In this document: positions 8,149-16,656 of the stretch, piece by piece | Layout: the number at the start of each line of letters is the position of its first letter | How positions within the stretch are numbered: the stretch's first letter is position 1 | Assembly (NCBI RefSeq): GCF_005250615.1 | Contig: NZ_SULM01000015.1 | Coordinates: 1-64,000 of the forward strand | Direction of reading: 5' to 3' | From: Pseudomonas rhizoryzae | GTDB taxonomy: Bacteria; Pseudomonadota; Gammaproteobacteria; Pseudomonadales; Pseudomonadaceae | DNA length: 64,000 nt | The notes under the pieces: generated by a model | Seen by the model: the letters and a program-made list of their open reading frames with translations, nothing else | The model's database searches: none | What the model was told of the DNA's origin: nothing | Translations under genes and position numbers: made by a program

Positions 8149-9348
8149 ATGCGCAATTTTCTTGGAAGCTACAGTTCGAACCGTTTGCAGCGCAACGCCC
8201 TACGGGCTCTGCCCGTCCAACGCAAGGTCGCCAACTGCACCTGCGGCCAGTCCATCTTCTTTCCCAACAGCGAATGCCTGGCCTGTGGCAATGCCCTGGG
8301 CTATGCCCCGGATCAGGGCACGCCGACCGCCCTGCAGCCCGTCGACGACGGCCTCTGGCAATTGCCGGAGACCTCGAGCAGCCTCTACCGGCGCTGCGCC
8401 AACCTGGATACCCCGGCGGCTTGCAACTGGCTGGTACCGGCCGAGGCCACCAGTGAATTCTGCCTGGCCTGCCAACTCAACCACACCATCCCGGATCTGT
8501 CCTTCGAGGGTAATGGCGAGCGCTGGCGCAAGCTGGAGTTGGCCAAACGCCAACTGGTCGCCCAGTTGCTGGGCCTGGGCCTGCAGGTGATCCCGCAGAG
8601 CGTGGATGCCGAACGTGGGCTCGCCTTCGACTTTCTCGCGCCCGATGCCACCGGCACGCCGACCACCGGTCACGCCAACGGCCTCATTACGCTGAACATC
8701 CTAGAAGCGGACGACGCCCACCGGGAAAAGGTGCGCGCCGACATGCACGAGCCCTATCGCACCCTGCTCGGCCACTTCCGTCATGAGGTCGGTCATTACT
8801 ACTTCGATCGCCTGGTCGCGGGGACCGATTGGGAAGAACCCTTCCGCGCCCTGTTCGGCGACGAGCGCGCCGATTATGGCGAAGCCCTCCAGCGGCACTA
8901 CGAGCAGGGCGCACCGGCGGATTGGGAAAGCCAGTACGTCAGCGCCTACGCCACCATGCACCCCTGGGAGGACTGGGCGGAGACCTGGGCCCACTATCTG
9001 CACATGATGGATACCCTGGCCACCGCTGCCAATCTCGGCATGAACGCCACCACCACGCAGCTGGATTTCCAGCCGTTCACCCGCGAGGCGCTGTACGAGG
9101 CCGAAGACCGCAGCGACGATGAATTCCTCGGGTTCGCCAACGCCTGGATCGAACTGGCGGCCATGCTCAACGAGCTGTCGCGCAGCATGGGGCAACCGGA
9201 TTTTTATCCCTTCGCGCTACCGGCGCCGGTGATCGCCAAGCTGCATTTCATCCACAAGGTCATCCATTCCGCGCAACCCAGCGTATTGGAACAGGGACTG
9301 GCGACCGATCAGACCGCCGCTGGGGCCACGCTCGGGGCAACCGTCTGA
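8149..9348 (+). CDS. Zinc-ribbon putative zinc metallopeptidase (COG4307-like)
   Basis: A 399-residue protein. The N-terminus holds a zinc ribbon with Cys30-x-Cys32 and Cys43-x2-Cys46, and further cysteines lie near residues 83-108. The central part carries the zincin signature RHEVGHYYFD (His212, Glu213, His216) and a downstream acidic WEDWAETWAHYLHMMDT segment that probably gives the third metal ligand. It matches a putative zinc-binding metallopeptidase family often found near the ATP-grasp/Alpha-E/transglutaminase genes. It is divergent from that operon across about 197 bp, suggesting shared regulation and a role in trimming or degrading the product (inference). No signal peptide is seen. 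Confidence 0.85.
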   Translation: MRNFLGSYSSNRLQRNALRALPVQRKVANCTCGQSIFFPNSECLACGNALGYAPDQGTPTALQPVDDGLWQLPETSSSLYRRCANLDTPAACNWLVPAEATSEFCLACQLNHTIPDLSFEGNGERWRKLELAKRQLVAQLLGLGLQVIPQSVDAERGLAFDFLAPDATGTPTTGHANGLITLNILEADDAHREKVRADMHEPYRTLLGHFRHEVGHYYFDRLVAGTDWEEPFRALFGDERADYGEALQRHYEQGAPADWESQYVSAYATMHPWEDWAETWAHYLHMMDTLATAANLGMNATTTQLDFQPFTREALYEAEDRSDDEFLGFANAWIELAAMLNELSRSMGQPDFYPFALPAPVIAKLHFIHKVIHSAQPSVLEQGLATDQTAAGATLGATV

Positions 9349-9363
9349 CCGCTGCCGTCCTGC

Positions 9364-9744
9364 TCAGCCGAGCAGGACGATTCCCCAGACCGCGGCGATG
9401 ATGAACATGGCCACGAACTGCGCGGCACTGCCAAGATCCTTGGCGTTCTTCGACAGTTCGTGCCAGTCCAGGGAAATGCGGTCGACCACCGCCTCGATGG
9501 CGGCGTTGAACAGCTCGACCACCAGCGACAGCAGACAGACCGCCACCAGCAGGGCCCGCTCGCCGCGGCTCACCTCCAGCCAGAAGGCGATAGGCAGCAA
9601 CACCACATTGAGTGCCACCAGGGAACGAAACGCCGCTTCCTGGCGGAAGGCCGTGCGCAAGCCAGCGAGGGAATAGCCCGTCGCGTTGATGACCCGGCGT
9701 AGACCGGTCTTGCCTTTGTAGGGAGAAATCACCGAGAGCTCCAT
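9364..9744 (-). CDS. dgkA: Diacylglycerol kinase
   Basis: A 126-residue integral membrane protein of the small prokaryotic DgkA type, which phosphorylates diacylglycerol to phosphatidate and recycles lipid released during membrane-derived oligosaccharide synthesis. It has an amphipathic N-terminal region, three hydrophobic helices, and the family signature VELFNAAIEAVVDRISLDWHE with the catalytic Glu and metal-binding residues, followed by KNAKDLGSAAQ. The ATG at 9744 gives the usual family length; the open frame upstream has no homologous character. It lies just downstream of erdR on the same strand, the same pairing as remembered from P. aeruginosa. Confidence 0.93.
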   Translation of the reverse strand: MELSVISPYKGKTGLRRVINATGYSLAGLRTAFRQEAAFRSLVALNVVLLPIAFWLEVSRGERALLVAVCLLSLVVELFNAAIEAVVDRISLDWHELSKNAKDLGSAAQFVAMFIIAAVWGIVLLG

Positions 9745-9859
9745 CAGCAGGGTCGAGCCGCCGCGTCTAGCCGACGGCAGGTACAGAAAGTGTGAAATCC
9801 AGCGCTTGGTCGCCGCTTGGCCGCCCTGGTATGAGCGCAACCGCCGAAAGAGCGTCGGT

Positions 9860-10510
9860 CTAGCTAGAGGTACTCTCCAGTTGCTGCAGCAACAGCGCCG
9901 CCTGGGTCCGGGTGCGGACGCCCAGCTTACGGAAGATGGCCGTGGCATGGGCCTTCACCGTGGCTTCGGAGACATTCAGCTCGAAGGCGATCTGTTTGTT
10001 CAACAGCCCTTCGCAGAGCATGGTGAGCACCCGGAATTGCTGGGGCGTGAGGCTGGCGAGGCCGGCGCTGGCGGCCTTGGCCTCTTCGCTGAGGGCGACA
10101 GCGCCCTCGACCTGCGGTGGCCACCAGGTATCGCCATCCAGCACCTGATTCACCGCCTGCTGCAGGGTGCTCAGATCGCTGGATTTGGGAATGAAGCCAC
10201 TGGCGCCGAACTCCCGGGCGCGCTGCACCACGGCGGGTTCTTCCTGGGCCGAGATCATCACCACCGGCACCTGCGGATACTGCCCGCGCAACAGCACCAG
10301 GCCGGAGAAGCCATAGGCACCGGGCATGTTCAGGTCGAGCAAGACCAGATCCCAATCGGTACGGTCAGCCAGGCAGGCCTGGAGTTCGGCGATGTCGGCC
10401 ACTTCGGTGAGCCGCGCCTGGGCGCCCAGGCCCAGGGTGAGCGCCTGCTGCAGCGCGCTGCGGAACAGCGGGTGATCGTCGGCGATCAGGATCTGATAGG
10501 CAGCCGCCAT
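9860..10510 (-). CDS. erdR: Response regulator transcription factor, ErdR-like
   Basis: A 216-residue NarL/LuxR-type response regulator. The receiver domain occupies residues 1-125, with the acidic pair in LIADDHPLF, the phosphoacceptor Asp59 in LVLLDLNMPG and a lysine in GFIPKSS. The DNA-binding domain at about 150-210 contains LTPQQFRVLTMLCEGLLNKQIAFELNVSEATVK in LuxR style. Position next to dgkA and overall sequence match the Pseudomonas ErdR regulator, which takes part in the signalling cascade for ethanol and other alcohol oxidation. No sensor kinase lies beside it, as expected for this orphan-type locus. Confidence 0.85.
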   Translation of the reverse strand: MAAAYQILIADDHPLFRSALQQALTLGLGAQARLTEVADIAELQACLADRTDWDLVLLDLNMPGAYGFSGLVLLRGQYPQVPVVMISAQEEPAVVQRAREFGASGFIPKSSDLSTLQQAVNQVLDGDTWWPPQVEGAVALSEEAKAASAGLASLTPQQFRVLTMLCEGLLNKQIAFELNVSEATVKAHATAIFRKLGVRTRTQAALLLQQLESTSS

Positions 10511-10691
10511 GGTGTAGCTTTCCTTCTTGTAGTAGGGGTCGCGAAGACCAGGCGCCTGGCGCGCCGGCTGCGTTCAAGATGGCGCCAGCATGCCGAACGC
10601 CGTGGACGGCGGCAAGGCCGAACGGACCGCGGACGGTAGGCAAAGGCTTAACGATTACGGCACAGTGGCGGTTTTTGCCAAGAGATACCCG

Positions 10692-11588
10692 ATGCCCAGC
10701 GCCGCGCTCCGTGCCGATCTGCTCATGCTGCTCACCGCTCTCATCTGGGGCAGCGCCTTCATCGCCCAGACCGGCGGCATGGAGCATATCGGCCCCTTCC
10801 TCTACACCGGCCTGAGATTCGCCCTGGGCGCCCTCACCCTGGTGCCGCTGCTGCTGTTCCTGCGCCGGGGCGGACGGCAGCAACCCTTCACCCGGGATAC
10901 GCTCAAGGGTGGCCTGCTGATGGGCCTGGTACTGACCCTGGGTATCAATCTGCAACAGGTCGGCCTGCTGTTCACCAGCGTGACCAACTCCGGCTTCATC
11001 ACTGGCTTGTACGTCATCGTGGTACCGCTGCTGGGGCTGCTGCTCGGTCAGCGCAGCCATGTCGGCACCTGGGTCGGCGCCTGCCTCGCGGTGGTCGGCA
11101 TGGCACTGCTCAGTATCGGCGACAACTTCCAGATCGCCGCGGGCGATCTGCTGCAACTGGCCGGCGCCCTGGCCTGGGGCGTGCACGTACTCTTGGTGGG
11201 GCACTACTCCAGCCGCCACGACGCCACGGTGCTGTCCATCCTGCAATTTCTGGTCTGCACCGTTCTGAGTCTGCTGCTGGCGCTGGTCTTCGAACCCATC
11301 CAATCGGCTCAGATCGGCCTGGCCCTGCCCGAGCTACTCTATGGCGGGGTGATCGCCGCCGGCATCGGCTACACCCTGCAGGTCTTCGCCCAACGCGGCG
11401 CCATCGCCTCGCACGCGGCGGTCATCTTTTCCCTGGAAGCGGTATTCGCCGCCTTCTTCGGGTCCTGGCTGCTGGGCGAGTCGCTCAGCGGTCGCGGCTA
11501 TCTGGGTTGCGCCCTGATGTTCGCCGGCATGCTGGCCGCCCAGCTCTGGCCGCGGCAGCAGCCGGTGGAAGCCAAGCCGGTCAACTAG
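10692..11588 (+). CDS. EamA/DMT-family transporter
   Basis: A 298-residue membrane protein with about ten hydrophobic segments arranged as two EamA repeats, each starting with a typical pattern (LLTALIWGSAFIAQT near the N-terminus; LALPELLYGGVIAAGIGYTLQ in the second half). Drug/metabolite transporters of this group export amino acids, metabolites or drugs; the substrate cannot be told from sequence. The ATG at 10692 begins just before the first membrane helix; the frame is open to 10590, but that extension is polar and unlike the family. Its end overlaps the end of the convergent tapT gene by eight bases. Confidence 0.88.
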   Translation: MPSAALRADLLMLLTALIWGSAFIAQTGGMEHIGPFLYTGLRFALGALTLVPLLLFLRRGGRQQPFTRDTLKGGLLMGLVLTLGINLQQVGLLFTSVTNSGFITGLYVIVVPLLGLLLGQRSHVGTWVGACLAVVGMALLSIGDNFQIAAGDLLQLAGALAWGVHVLLVGHYSSRHDATVLSILQFLVCTVLSLLLALVFEPIQSAQIGLALPELLYGGVIAAGIGYTLQVFAQRGAIASHAAVIFSLEAVFAAFFGSWLLGESLSGRGYLGCALMFAGMLAAQLWPRQQPVEAKPVN

Positions 11589-12318
11589 AGCTCAGAGTCT
11601 TCAACTGCTGACTGGCGGGACTGTCCGCCGCCAGCGGCAGATGGTGCTTGGCATCCAGATAGCGCTCGCTGAAGACGTCCAGATAGGCTTCCAGCAGTCG
11701 CCCGGCAGGCGCCTCGCCGGCCAGTTCCAGGCACAGAGCCGCCACCTCGGCGGTGCAGAGATGCTCGCCCCGGGTGGAGCGCCGCAGCCGATAGCGGGAC
11801 AGGGCATTGGGCTGGAAACTCAGCACCGGCAGGCCGTCCAGATAGGGACTCTTGCGAAACATCTTGCGCGCCTCGGTCCAGGTAGCATCCAGCAGCACGA
11901 ACAGCGGACGCTTGCCGGGCGCCAGGGGCAGGCTCTCCACCACCCGTTCGGGCGCGGCGTATTCGCCGGGAAACACCAGTAGCGGCTGCCACTCGGGCTG
12001 CTGCAACAAGGCTGGCAGCGCCGGATCGACGGAGGTCCGACTCCAACCGAAGGCATGGGTGTCGGCCACCACGTCGGCGATCAGCCAGCCGGTATTGCTC
12101 GGCTTGAGCGGCTCCACGTCGTGCATCAGCAGGCACATTCCGGCATGGGTCTGGCGGAGTGGACGCAGATCGCAGAGGCAATGACTGGGCGCCAGCCGGC
12201 ACTGCGGACAACGCGCCATGCGTGAACCGCGCGCGATGAAAGGCTTGATGCTGCGCGCCAGGCGCTCCTGGCGCAGACGAGCCACGGCATGCAAGGGGAT
12301 ATCGGGGATGGAGATCAT
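11581..12318 (-). CDS. tapT: tRNA-uridine aminocarboxypropyltransferase (DTW domain)
   Basis: A 245-residue DTW-domain protein. It has a four-cysteine zinc site near the start (ARCPQCRLAPSHCLC), the LLDATWTEARKMFRKS motif that corresponds to the DxTW signature, and the later YRLRRSTRGEHLCTAEVAA conserved block. TapT uses S-adenosylmethionine to place an aminocarboxypropyl group on uridine 47 of tRNA. The start is uncertain: the ATG at 12318 is chosen, but a shorter form starting just before the zinc motif is possible. Upstream in-frame extension is unlikely to be coding. It is convergent with the EamA gene and divergent from the small secreted protein gene. Confidence 0.85.
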   Translation of the reverse strand: MISIPDIPLHAVARLRQERLARSIKPFIARGSRMARCPQCRLAPSHCLCDLRPLRQTHAGMCLLMHDVEPLKPSNTGWLIADVVADTHAFGWSRTSVDPALPALLQQPEWQPLLVFPGEYAAPERVVESLPLAPGKRPLFVLLDATWTEARKMFRKSPYLDGLPVLSFQPNALSRYRLRRSTRGEHLCTAEVAALCLELAGEAPAGRLLEAYLDVFSERYLDAKHHLPLAADSPASQQLKTLSSS

Positions 12319-12459
12319 GCCGGGCTCGTGGGCAAAAGCGTAGTTTACCAGAGCGATCAGGATGCCCGCGGCGGCCAGGCGAGGTACCCTGCATAGACGC
12401 TGTGCGAACCCCTGCCCGTGACCACGGTCGAAACGGGCTCCTCTACGCTGGAGATTACG

Positions 12460-12867
12460 ATGCCTCGTTTTGCTTTGCTCGTCCTGACGCTCGCCCTGCC
12501 CTTCACCGTCCAGGCGGCCGAGTCGCTCAAGGAACACGAGCTCAACCAGATGCTGCGCAAGGTGGCCGCCGAGAGCAGCCAGGGTACGCCCCGCGCCATC
12601 AACGAAGACATCCTCGACCGTGGCTACACCGTGGAGGGCAAGCAGTTGATCGACCACCTCAGCGTTCGTCCGGCCCATGCCGCGCGCATGCGTGAGAATC
12701 CGGCCACGGTGCGGGTGCAACTCGCCGAGAGCGTCTGCCAGAGCAACGGCTACCGCCAACTCCTGGCCCGCGGCGCCACCCTGGTCTATGACTTCACCGA
12801 ATACCAAACCAACAAGCCGATCATGGTCGAGCGCTTCCAGGCGGCCGACTGCGGCCTGGGCCAGTAA
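12460..12867 (+). CDS. Small secreted protein, PA3611-like quorum-sensing-regulated virulence factor family
   Basis: A 135-residue exported protein. Residues 1 to about 19 are a signal peptide ending PFTVQAAE. The mature part is small, mixed alpha/beta and has two cysteines (in ESVCQSNGY and AADCGLG) that could form a disulphide. It resembles the family typified by PA3611 of P. aeruginosa, described as quorum-sensing regulated; the molecular function is unknown. The ATG at 12460 has GGAG seven bases upstream, which settles the start against an in-frame ATG at 12418. It sits 15 bases before the LOG-family gene and may be cotranscribed with it. Confidence 0.75.
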   Translation: MPRFALLVLTLALPFTVQAAESLKEHELNQMLRKVAAESSQGTPRAINEDILDRGYTVEGKQLIDHLSVRPAHAARMRENPATVRVQLAESVCQSNGYRQLLARGATLVYDFTEYQTNKPIMVERFQAADCGLGQ

Positions 12868-12882
12868 GAGAACCTTCGCCCC

Positions 12883-13959
12883 ATGACCGAGGACAACGAC
12901 GACAGCTATCTGGCCCGTCACGTGGAGCCCAGCGCCGCCGATCTCGGTCAGCGGATCGATGAACTGCTGCAGCACGCCCTACCCGGGGGCAGCCCGAACC
13001 TTGCGCTCTACCGCGAGATGCTGGAGACGGTGGTGCGCATGGCGCAGACCAATCCGGCGCGCTGGGATGCCAAGATCATGCTGCAGACGCTCAAGGAGCT
13101 GGAGCAGGCCTTCCGCACCCTGGAACGTTTCCGACGGCGGCGCAAGGTCACGGTGTTCGGCTCGGCGCGGACCCGGATCGACCATGCCCTCTATGGGCTC
13201 GCCCGCGAACTGGGCGCGGCCCTGGCGCGACGCGACATGATGGTGATCACCGGTGGCGGCGCCGGCATCATGGGTGCGGCCCACGAGGGCGCCGGACCCG
13301 AAGCCAGCCTGGGCTTCAACATCACCCTGCCCTTCGAGCAGCGGGCGAATCCGACCATCGAAGGCACGGATCACCTGCTGTCCTTCCACTTCTTCTATGT
13401 GCGCAAGCTGTTCTTTCTCAAGGAAGCGGACGCCCTGGTGCTCTGCCCGGGCGGCTTCGGCACCCTGGACGAGACCTTCGAGGTGCTCACCCTGATCCAG
13501 ACCGGCAAGAGCCCGCTGGTGCCGCTGGTCCTGCTGGACACCCCCGAGGGCCACTTCTGGGACGATGCCCTCGCCTACCTGCAGCGCAATCTGCTGGAGG
13601 AAGGCTACATCCTGCCGGCCGATCTCAAGCTGGTGCGTCTGGTCCGCTCGGCCGAAGCGGCGGCAGCCGAGATCGAACACTTCTATGGCAACTACCACTC
13701 CACCCGCTGGCGCGATCGACGCTTCTACGTCCGCCTCAAGCATCCGTTGACAACCGCCTGCCTGGAGCGCCTGGCCACCGACTTCGGCGACCTCTGCCGA
13801 ACTCCCGGCTTCACTCAGTTGCAGCCGGGGGAAGGCACGGCCGACGAAGCGGAATTCGCGCATCTGACCCGACTCACCTTCGACTTCCACGGCCGCCACT
13901 ATGGCCGCCTGCGCGAACTGGTGGACGAGCTCAATCGGCCGGAGCATTGGGTGACCTGA
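12883..13959 (+). CDS. TIGR00730-type Rossmann-fold (LOG family) protein
   Basis: A 358-residue protein with the LOG/lysine-decarboxylase-like nucleotide-binding fold: VTVFGSARTRID opens the fold, VITGGGAGIMGAAHEGA is the glycine-rich loop and LVLCPGGFGTLDETFE is the family signature with the catalytic Glu. Characterised relatives hydrolyse nucleoside 5'-monophosphates to base and ribose 5-phosphate (cytokinin activation in plants). It carries about 85 extra N-terminal residues and a C-terminal extension of about 100, which marks the long bacterial subtype. The physiological substrate in bacteria is not certain. It is convergent with recX across a repeat array. Confidence 0.85.
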   Translation: MTEDNDDSYLARHVEPSAADLGQRIDELLQHALPGGSPNLALYREMLETVVRMAQTNPARWDAKIMLQTLKELEQAFRTLERFRRRRKVTVFGSARTRIDHALYGLARELGAALARRDMMVITGGGAGIMGAAHEGAGPEASLGFNITLPFEQRANPTIEGTDHLLSFHFFYVRKLFFLKEADALVLCPGGFGTLDETFEVLTLIQTGKSPLVPLVLLDTPEGHFWDDALAYLQRNLLEEGYILPADLKLVRLVRSAEAAAAEIEHFYGNYHSTRWRDRRFYVRLKHPLTTACLERLATDFGDLCRTPGFTQLQPGEGTADEAEFAHLTRLTFDFHGRHYGRLRELVDELNRPEHWVT

Positions 13960-13971
13960 AAAGGTACGCCC

Positions 13972-14315
13972 GGTAGGTTGGCGCTGAGCGCGGCGAAGCC
14001 CAACAAGGTTTGCCGGCCCGGGCGATGTTGGGCTTCGACGATAGAGCCGTCTCAACCCAACCTACGGCGAGCGCGGTAGGTTGGCGCTGAGCGCGGCGAA
14101 GCCCAACAAGGTTTGCCGGCCCGGGCGATGTTGGGCTTCGACGATGGAGCCGTCTCAACCCAACCTACGGCGAGCGCGGTAGGTTGGCGCTGAGCGCGGC
14201 GAAGCCCAACAGGGTTTGCCGGCCCGAGCGATGTTGGGCTTCGACGATGGAGCCGTCTCAACCCAACCTACGGCGAGCGCGGTAGGTTGGCGTTGAGCGC
14301 AGCGAAGCCCAACAC
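13972..14315. repeat. 103-bp tandem repeat of a large imperfect palindrome, 3.3 copies
   Basis: Units begin at 13972, 14075, 14178 and 14281, each exactly 103 bp apart; the fourth is truncated after about 35 bp. Units 1-3 differ at only a few positions. Within each unit GTAGGTTGG and GAAGCCCAACA on the left are mirrored by TGTTGGGCTTC and CCAACCTAC on the right, so a unit can fold into a long hairpin. The array fills the gap between the convergent LOG-family gene and recX, a typical place for REP-type elements and bidirectional terminators. No coding function is supported. Confidence 0.92.
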
Positions 14316-14331
14316 CCCCGGCTTCACGACA

Positions 14332-14784
14332 CTACCGCCGACTCAACACCCGATTGATCCCGTCCATGGCATAGCCGCGATAGGCCAGGAAGCGGCCCTG
14401 CTTGGCGCGTTCCTTGGCGTCGGCTGGTGGTGTACCGAACTTCTTGCGCCAGACCTCTTCCAGTTGCGCCTGCCAGTCCACCTCGGACTCACGCAAGGCG
14501 GCCTCTATCTGGTCGCGCTTCAGACCGCGCTGGCCCAGCTCTTCGCGGATACGCAGGGGGCCATAGCCGGCCCGGGCGCGGCTGGCGATGTAGCTGTCCA
14601 GGTAGCGGCTTTCATCGAGCAGGCCGTCTTCGGCCAGGCGATCCAGCACCGGGCCGAGCAGGCTCTCCTCGGCGCCGCGCCGACGCAGCTTACGCGACAA
14701 TTCCTCACGTCCGTGCTCGCGCCGCGCCAGCAGGTCCATGGCGGCCAGGCGGATGGCGGCGGTGGTATCCAGTGGATTGCCCAA
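14332..14784 (-). CDS. recX: Recombination regulator RecX
   Basis: A 150-residue helical protein of the RecX family, which binds RecA filaments and limits RecA activity. Family features are visible: [21 protein letters not shown] near the start, [14 protein letters not shown] in the middle, and [16 protein letters not shown]. Three-helix repeats account for the whole length, which is normal. It lies 76 bases downstream of recA on the same strand with a GC-rich hairpin between them, so it is probably expressed by limited read-through from the SOS-controlled recA promoter. Confidence 0.93.
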   Translation of the reverse strand: MGNPLDTTAAIRLAAMDLLARREHGREELSRKLRRRGAEESLLGPVLDRLAEDGLLDESRYLDSYIASRARAGYGPLRIREELGQRGLKRDQIEAALRESEVDWQAQLEEVWRKKFGTPPADAKERAKQGRFLAYRGYAMDGINRVLSRR

Positions 14785-14816
14785 GATAGGTCTCCCTTAT
14801 GCACTCCCTATGCGAA

Positions 14817-14839
14817 GACCCCCGCACGGGGCGGGGGTC
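14817..14839 (-). terminator. Hairpin between recA and recX
   Basis: A perfect nine-base stem, GACCCCCGC and GCGGGGGTC, with a five-base loop lies 22 bases after the recA stop. The following bases on the transcribed strand are only weakly T-rich (TCTTCGC), so it is probably a partial terminator that reduces recX expression relative to recA. Confidence 0.7.
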
Positions 14840-14860
14840 GTCTCAAGCATGGGTGCGCGA

Positions 14861-15904
14861 TCAGAAGTCGACGTCGGCGTCTTCTTCGACAGCCACTTCG
14901 GCTTTCTGATTGCTCGGCTGGCTCAACAGCTTCTCGCGGATAGCCTTGTCCACGGCAGCCTTGACCTCGGGATTGTCCTCCAGGAACTTGGCGGCATTGC
15001 CCTTGCCCTGGCCGATCTTGCTGCCCTGGTAGCTGTACCAGGCGCCGGACTTCTCGATCAGGCCCAGCTGTACGCCCAGGTCGATGATCTCGCCGTTCAG
15101 GTAGATACCCTTGCCGTAGAGGATCTGGAACTCGGCCTGGCGGAACGGCGGCGCCACCTTGTTCTTGACCACCTTGACGCGGGTTTCGCTACCGATCACC
15201 TCATCGCCTTCCTTCACCGCGCCGATGCGACGGATGTCCAGGCGAACCGAGGAGTAGAACTTCAGGGCGTTACCACCAGTGGTGGTTTCGGGGTTGCCGA
15301 ACATCACGCCGATCTTCATGCGGATCTGGTTGATGAAGATCACCAGGCAGTTGGCGTTCTTGATGTTGCCGGTGATCTTGCGCAGCGCCTGGGACATCAG
15401 GCGCGCCTGCAGACCCACGTGCATGTCACCCATCTCGCCTTCGATCTCGGCCTTGGGCACCAGGGCGGCCACGGAGTCGACGATGATGACGTCGACCGCG
15501 TTGGAGCGCACCAGCATGTCGGTGATTTCCAGGGCCTGTTCACCGGTGTCCGGCTGGGACACCAGCAGGTCGTCGACATTGACGCCCAGCTTGCCGGCGT
15601 AGTCCGGGTCCAGGGCGTGTTCGGCGTCGACGAAGGCGCAGGTAGCGCCCTGCTTCTGGGCCTGGGCGATGACCGACAGGGTCAGGGTGGTCTTACCCGA
15701 GGATTCGGGACCGTAGATCTCGACGATCCGGCCCTTGGGCAGGCCGCCGATGCCGAGCGCGATGTCCAGCCCCAGGGAGCCGGTGGAGATCGCCGGAATG
15801 GCCTGGCGCTCGTGATCGCCCATGCGCATCACGGTGCCCTTGCCGAATTGCTTTTCGATCTGTCCCAAGGCCGCGGCCAGGGCGCGCTTTTTGTTGTCGT
15901 CCAT
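14861..15904 (-). CDS. recA: Recombinase RecA
   Basis: A 347-residue RecA, the ATP-dependent strand-exchange protein that also triggers LexA self-cleavage in the SOS response. The Walker A motif GPESSGKT is at residues 65-72; the Walker B region reads [11 protein letters not shown], and the L2 region contains the [26 protein letters not shown] block (not all shown as one run elsewhere). The C-terminus is acidic (VEEDADVDF), as in other RecA proteins. A LexA box lies 45 bases upstream. It forms a unit with recX downstream and follows pncC upstream, as in other pseudomonads. Confidence 0.98.
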   Translation of the reverse strand: MDDNKKRALAAALGQIEKQFGKGTVMRMGDHERQAIPAISTGSLGLDIALGIGGLPKGRIVEIYGPESSGKTTLTLSVIAQAQKQGATCAFVDAEHALDPDYAGKLGVNVDDLLVSQPDTGEQALEITDMLVRSNAVDVIIVDSVAALVPKAEIEGEMGDMHVGLQARLMSQALRKITGNIKNANCLVIFINQIRMKIGVMFGNPETTTGGNALKFYSSVRLDIRRIGAVKEGDEVIGSETRVKVVKNKVAPPFRQAEFQILYGKGIYLNGEIIDLGVQLGLIEKSGAWYSYQGSKIGQGKGNAAKFLEDNPEVKAAVDKAIREKLLSQPSNQKAEVAVEEDADVDF

Positions 15905-15948
15905 TAGATTCCTCTCAGAGAAAGAAGGGGCCAGACGGCCGTGGATAC

Positions 15949-15964
15949 CTGTATAAGTGAACAG
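15949..15964 (-). promoter_or_regulatory. LexA (SOS) box upstream of recA
   Basis: The 16-base sequence CTGTATAAGTGAACAG keeps both conserved CTG and CAG ends of the CTGT-N8-ACAG LexA operator. It is 45 bases before the recA start codon, in the expected promoter position, and supports SOS control of recA and recX. Confidence 0.9.
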
Positions 15965-15991
15965 TATTAAACCATAGTCGCCACCCGGTTG

Positions 15992-16492
15992 CTACACCTG
16001 GGCGGCTTTTTCCTCGTCCAGAAACGCCAAAACACCCTGCAGGGCGCGGACCTGGGTCTGGTGGCGTACGGCGGCCCGATCACCGGCGAAAACCTGCCGT
16101 TCGGTACGCAGTTTTTCGCCATCCAACCAGGCCAGCCAGACGGTGCCTACCGGCTTGCCAGGCACCGCGCCACCCGGTCCGGCGATGCCGCTCACCGCCA
16201 CCGCGAAGCGGGCCATGGCACGGCGTTGGGCACCGCGCGCCATGGCGACCACCACCTCTTCGCTGACCGCCCCGACCTGATCGAACAGGGCCGCGGGGAC
16301 GTCGAGCTGCAGCGTCTTCTGCCGATTGGAATAGGTGACGAAACCGGCCTCGAACCAGGCCGAGCTACCCGCGATGCGGGTGATCGCCTCGGCGATGCCG
16401 CCCCCGGTACAGGATTCGGCGGTGGTGACCTGGGCACCGGCCGCCTGCAGGGCTTCCCCCAGGCGTATGGCGAGACTATCGATGGCGTCCAT
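15992..16492 (-). CDS. pncC: Nicotinamide-nucleotide amidohydrolase (CinA C-terminal family)
   Basis: A 166-residue stand-alone CinA C-terminal domain protein. PncC hydrolyses nicotinamide mononucleotide to nicotinate mononucleotide in the NAD cycle. Diagnostic motifs are TTAESCTGGGIAEAITRIAG near residue 25, FVTYSNRQKTLQL, and AVSGIAGPGG around residue 110. The ATG at 16492 is preferred because AGAGG lies at proper distance on the minus strand; in-frame ATGs at 16519 and 16558 give slightly longer versions. It is followed by recA, the same order as in other Pseudomonas. Confidence 0.92.
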   Translation of the reverse strand: MDAIDSLAIRLGEALQAAGAQVTTAESCTGGGIAEAITRIAGSSAWFEAGFVTYSNRQKTLQLDVPAALFDQVGAVSEEVVVAMARGAQRRAMARFAVAVSGIAGPGGAVPGKPVGTVWLAWLDGEKLRTERQVFAGDRAAVRHQTQVRALQGVLAFLDEEKAAQV

Positions 16493-16611
16493 CAGCACCT
16501 CTCTGGCAAAAGCGGACATAGCACGTGACCGCGGCAAAGCACCTCCTGCGGCGACCACTGGTCGGCACGCACCTTAGACCGGCTTGCCGGCCAGCGGCAG
16601 AAAAGATTTAC

Positions 16612-16625
16612 TGAAACCGGTTTCA
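16612..16625. promoter_or_regulatory. PtxS operator upstream of ptxS
   Basis: The perfect palindrome TGAAACCGGTTTCA matches the known PtxS operator. It lies 31 bases before the ptxS ATG, between a poor -35-like TTTACT (16607-16612) and a -10-like TACAAA (16632-16637), a position that fits autorepression. Confidence 0.9.
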
Positions 16626-16656
16626 GGCACCTACAAAATCCTAACAGCGGTACGCC

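Noticed and set aside
13931-14261. Short minus-strand frames with near-identical peptides in the repeat array
   Set aside because: They arise from translating the 103-bp tandem repeat; no start signals or conservation support a protein.
13972-14315. Possible CRISPR array
   Set aside because: The units are identical throughout their 103 bp, with no unique spacers, and no cas genes are present.
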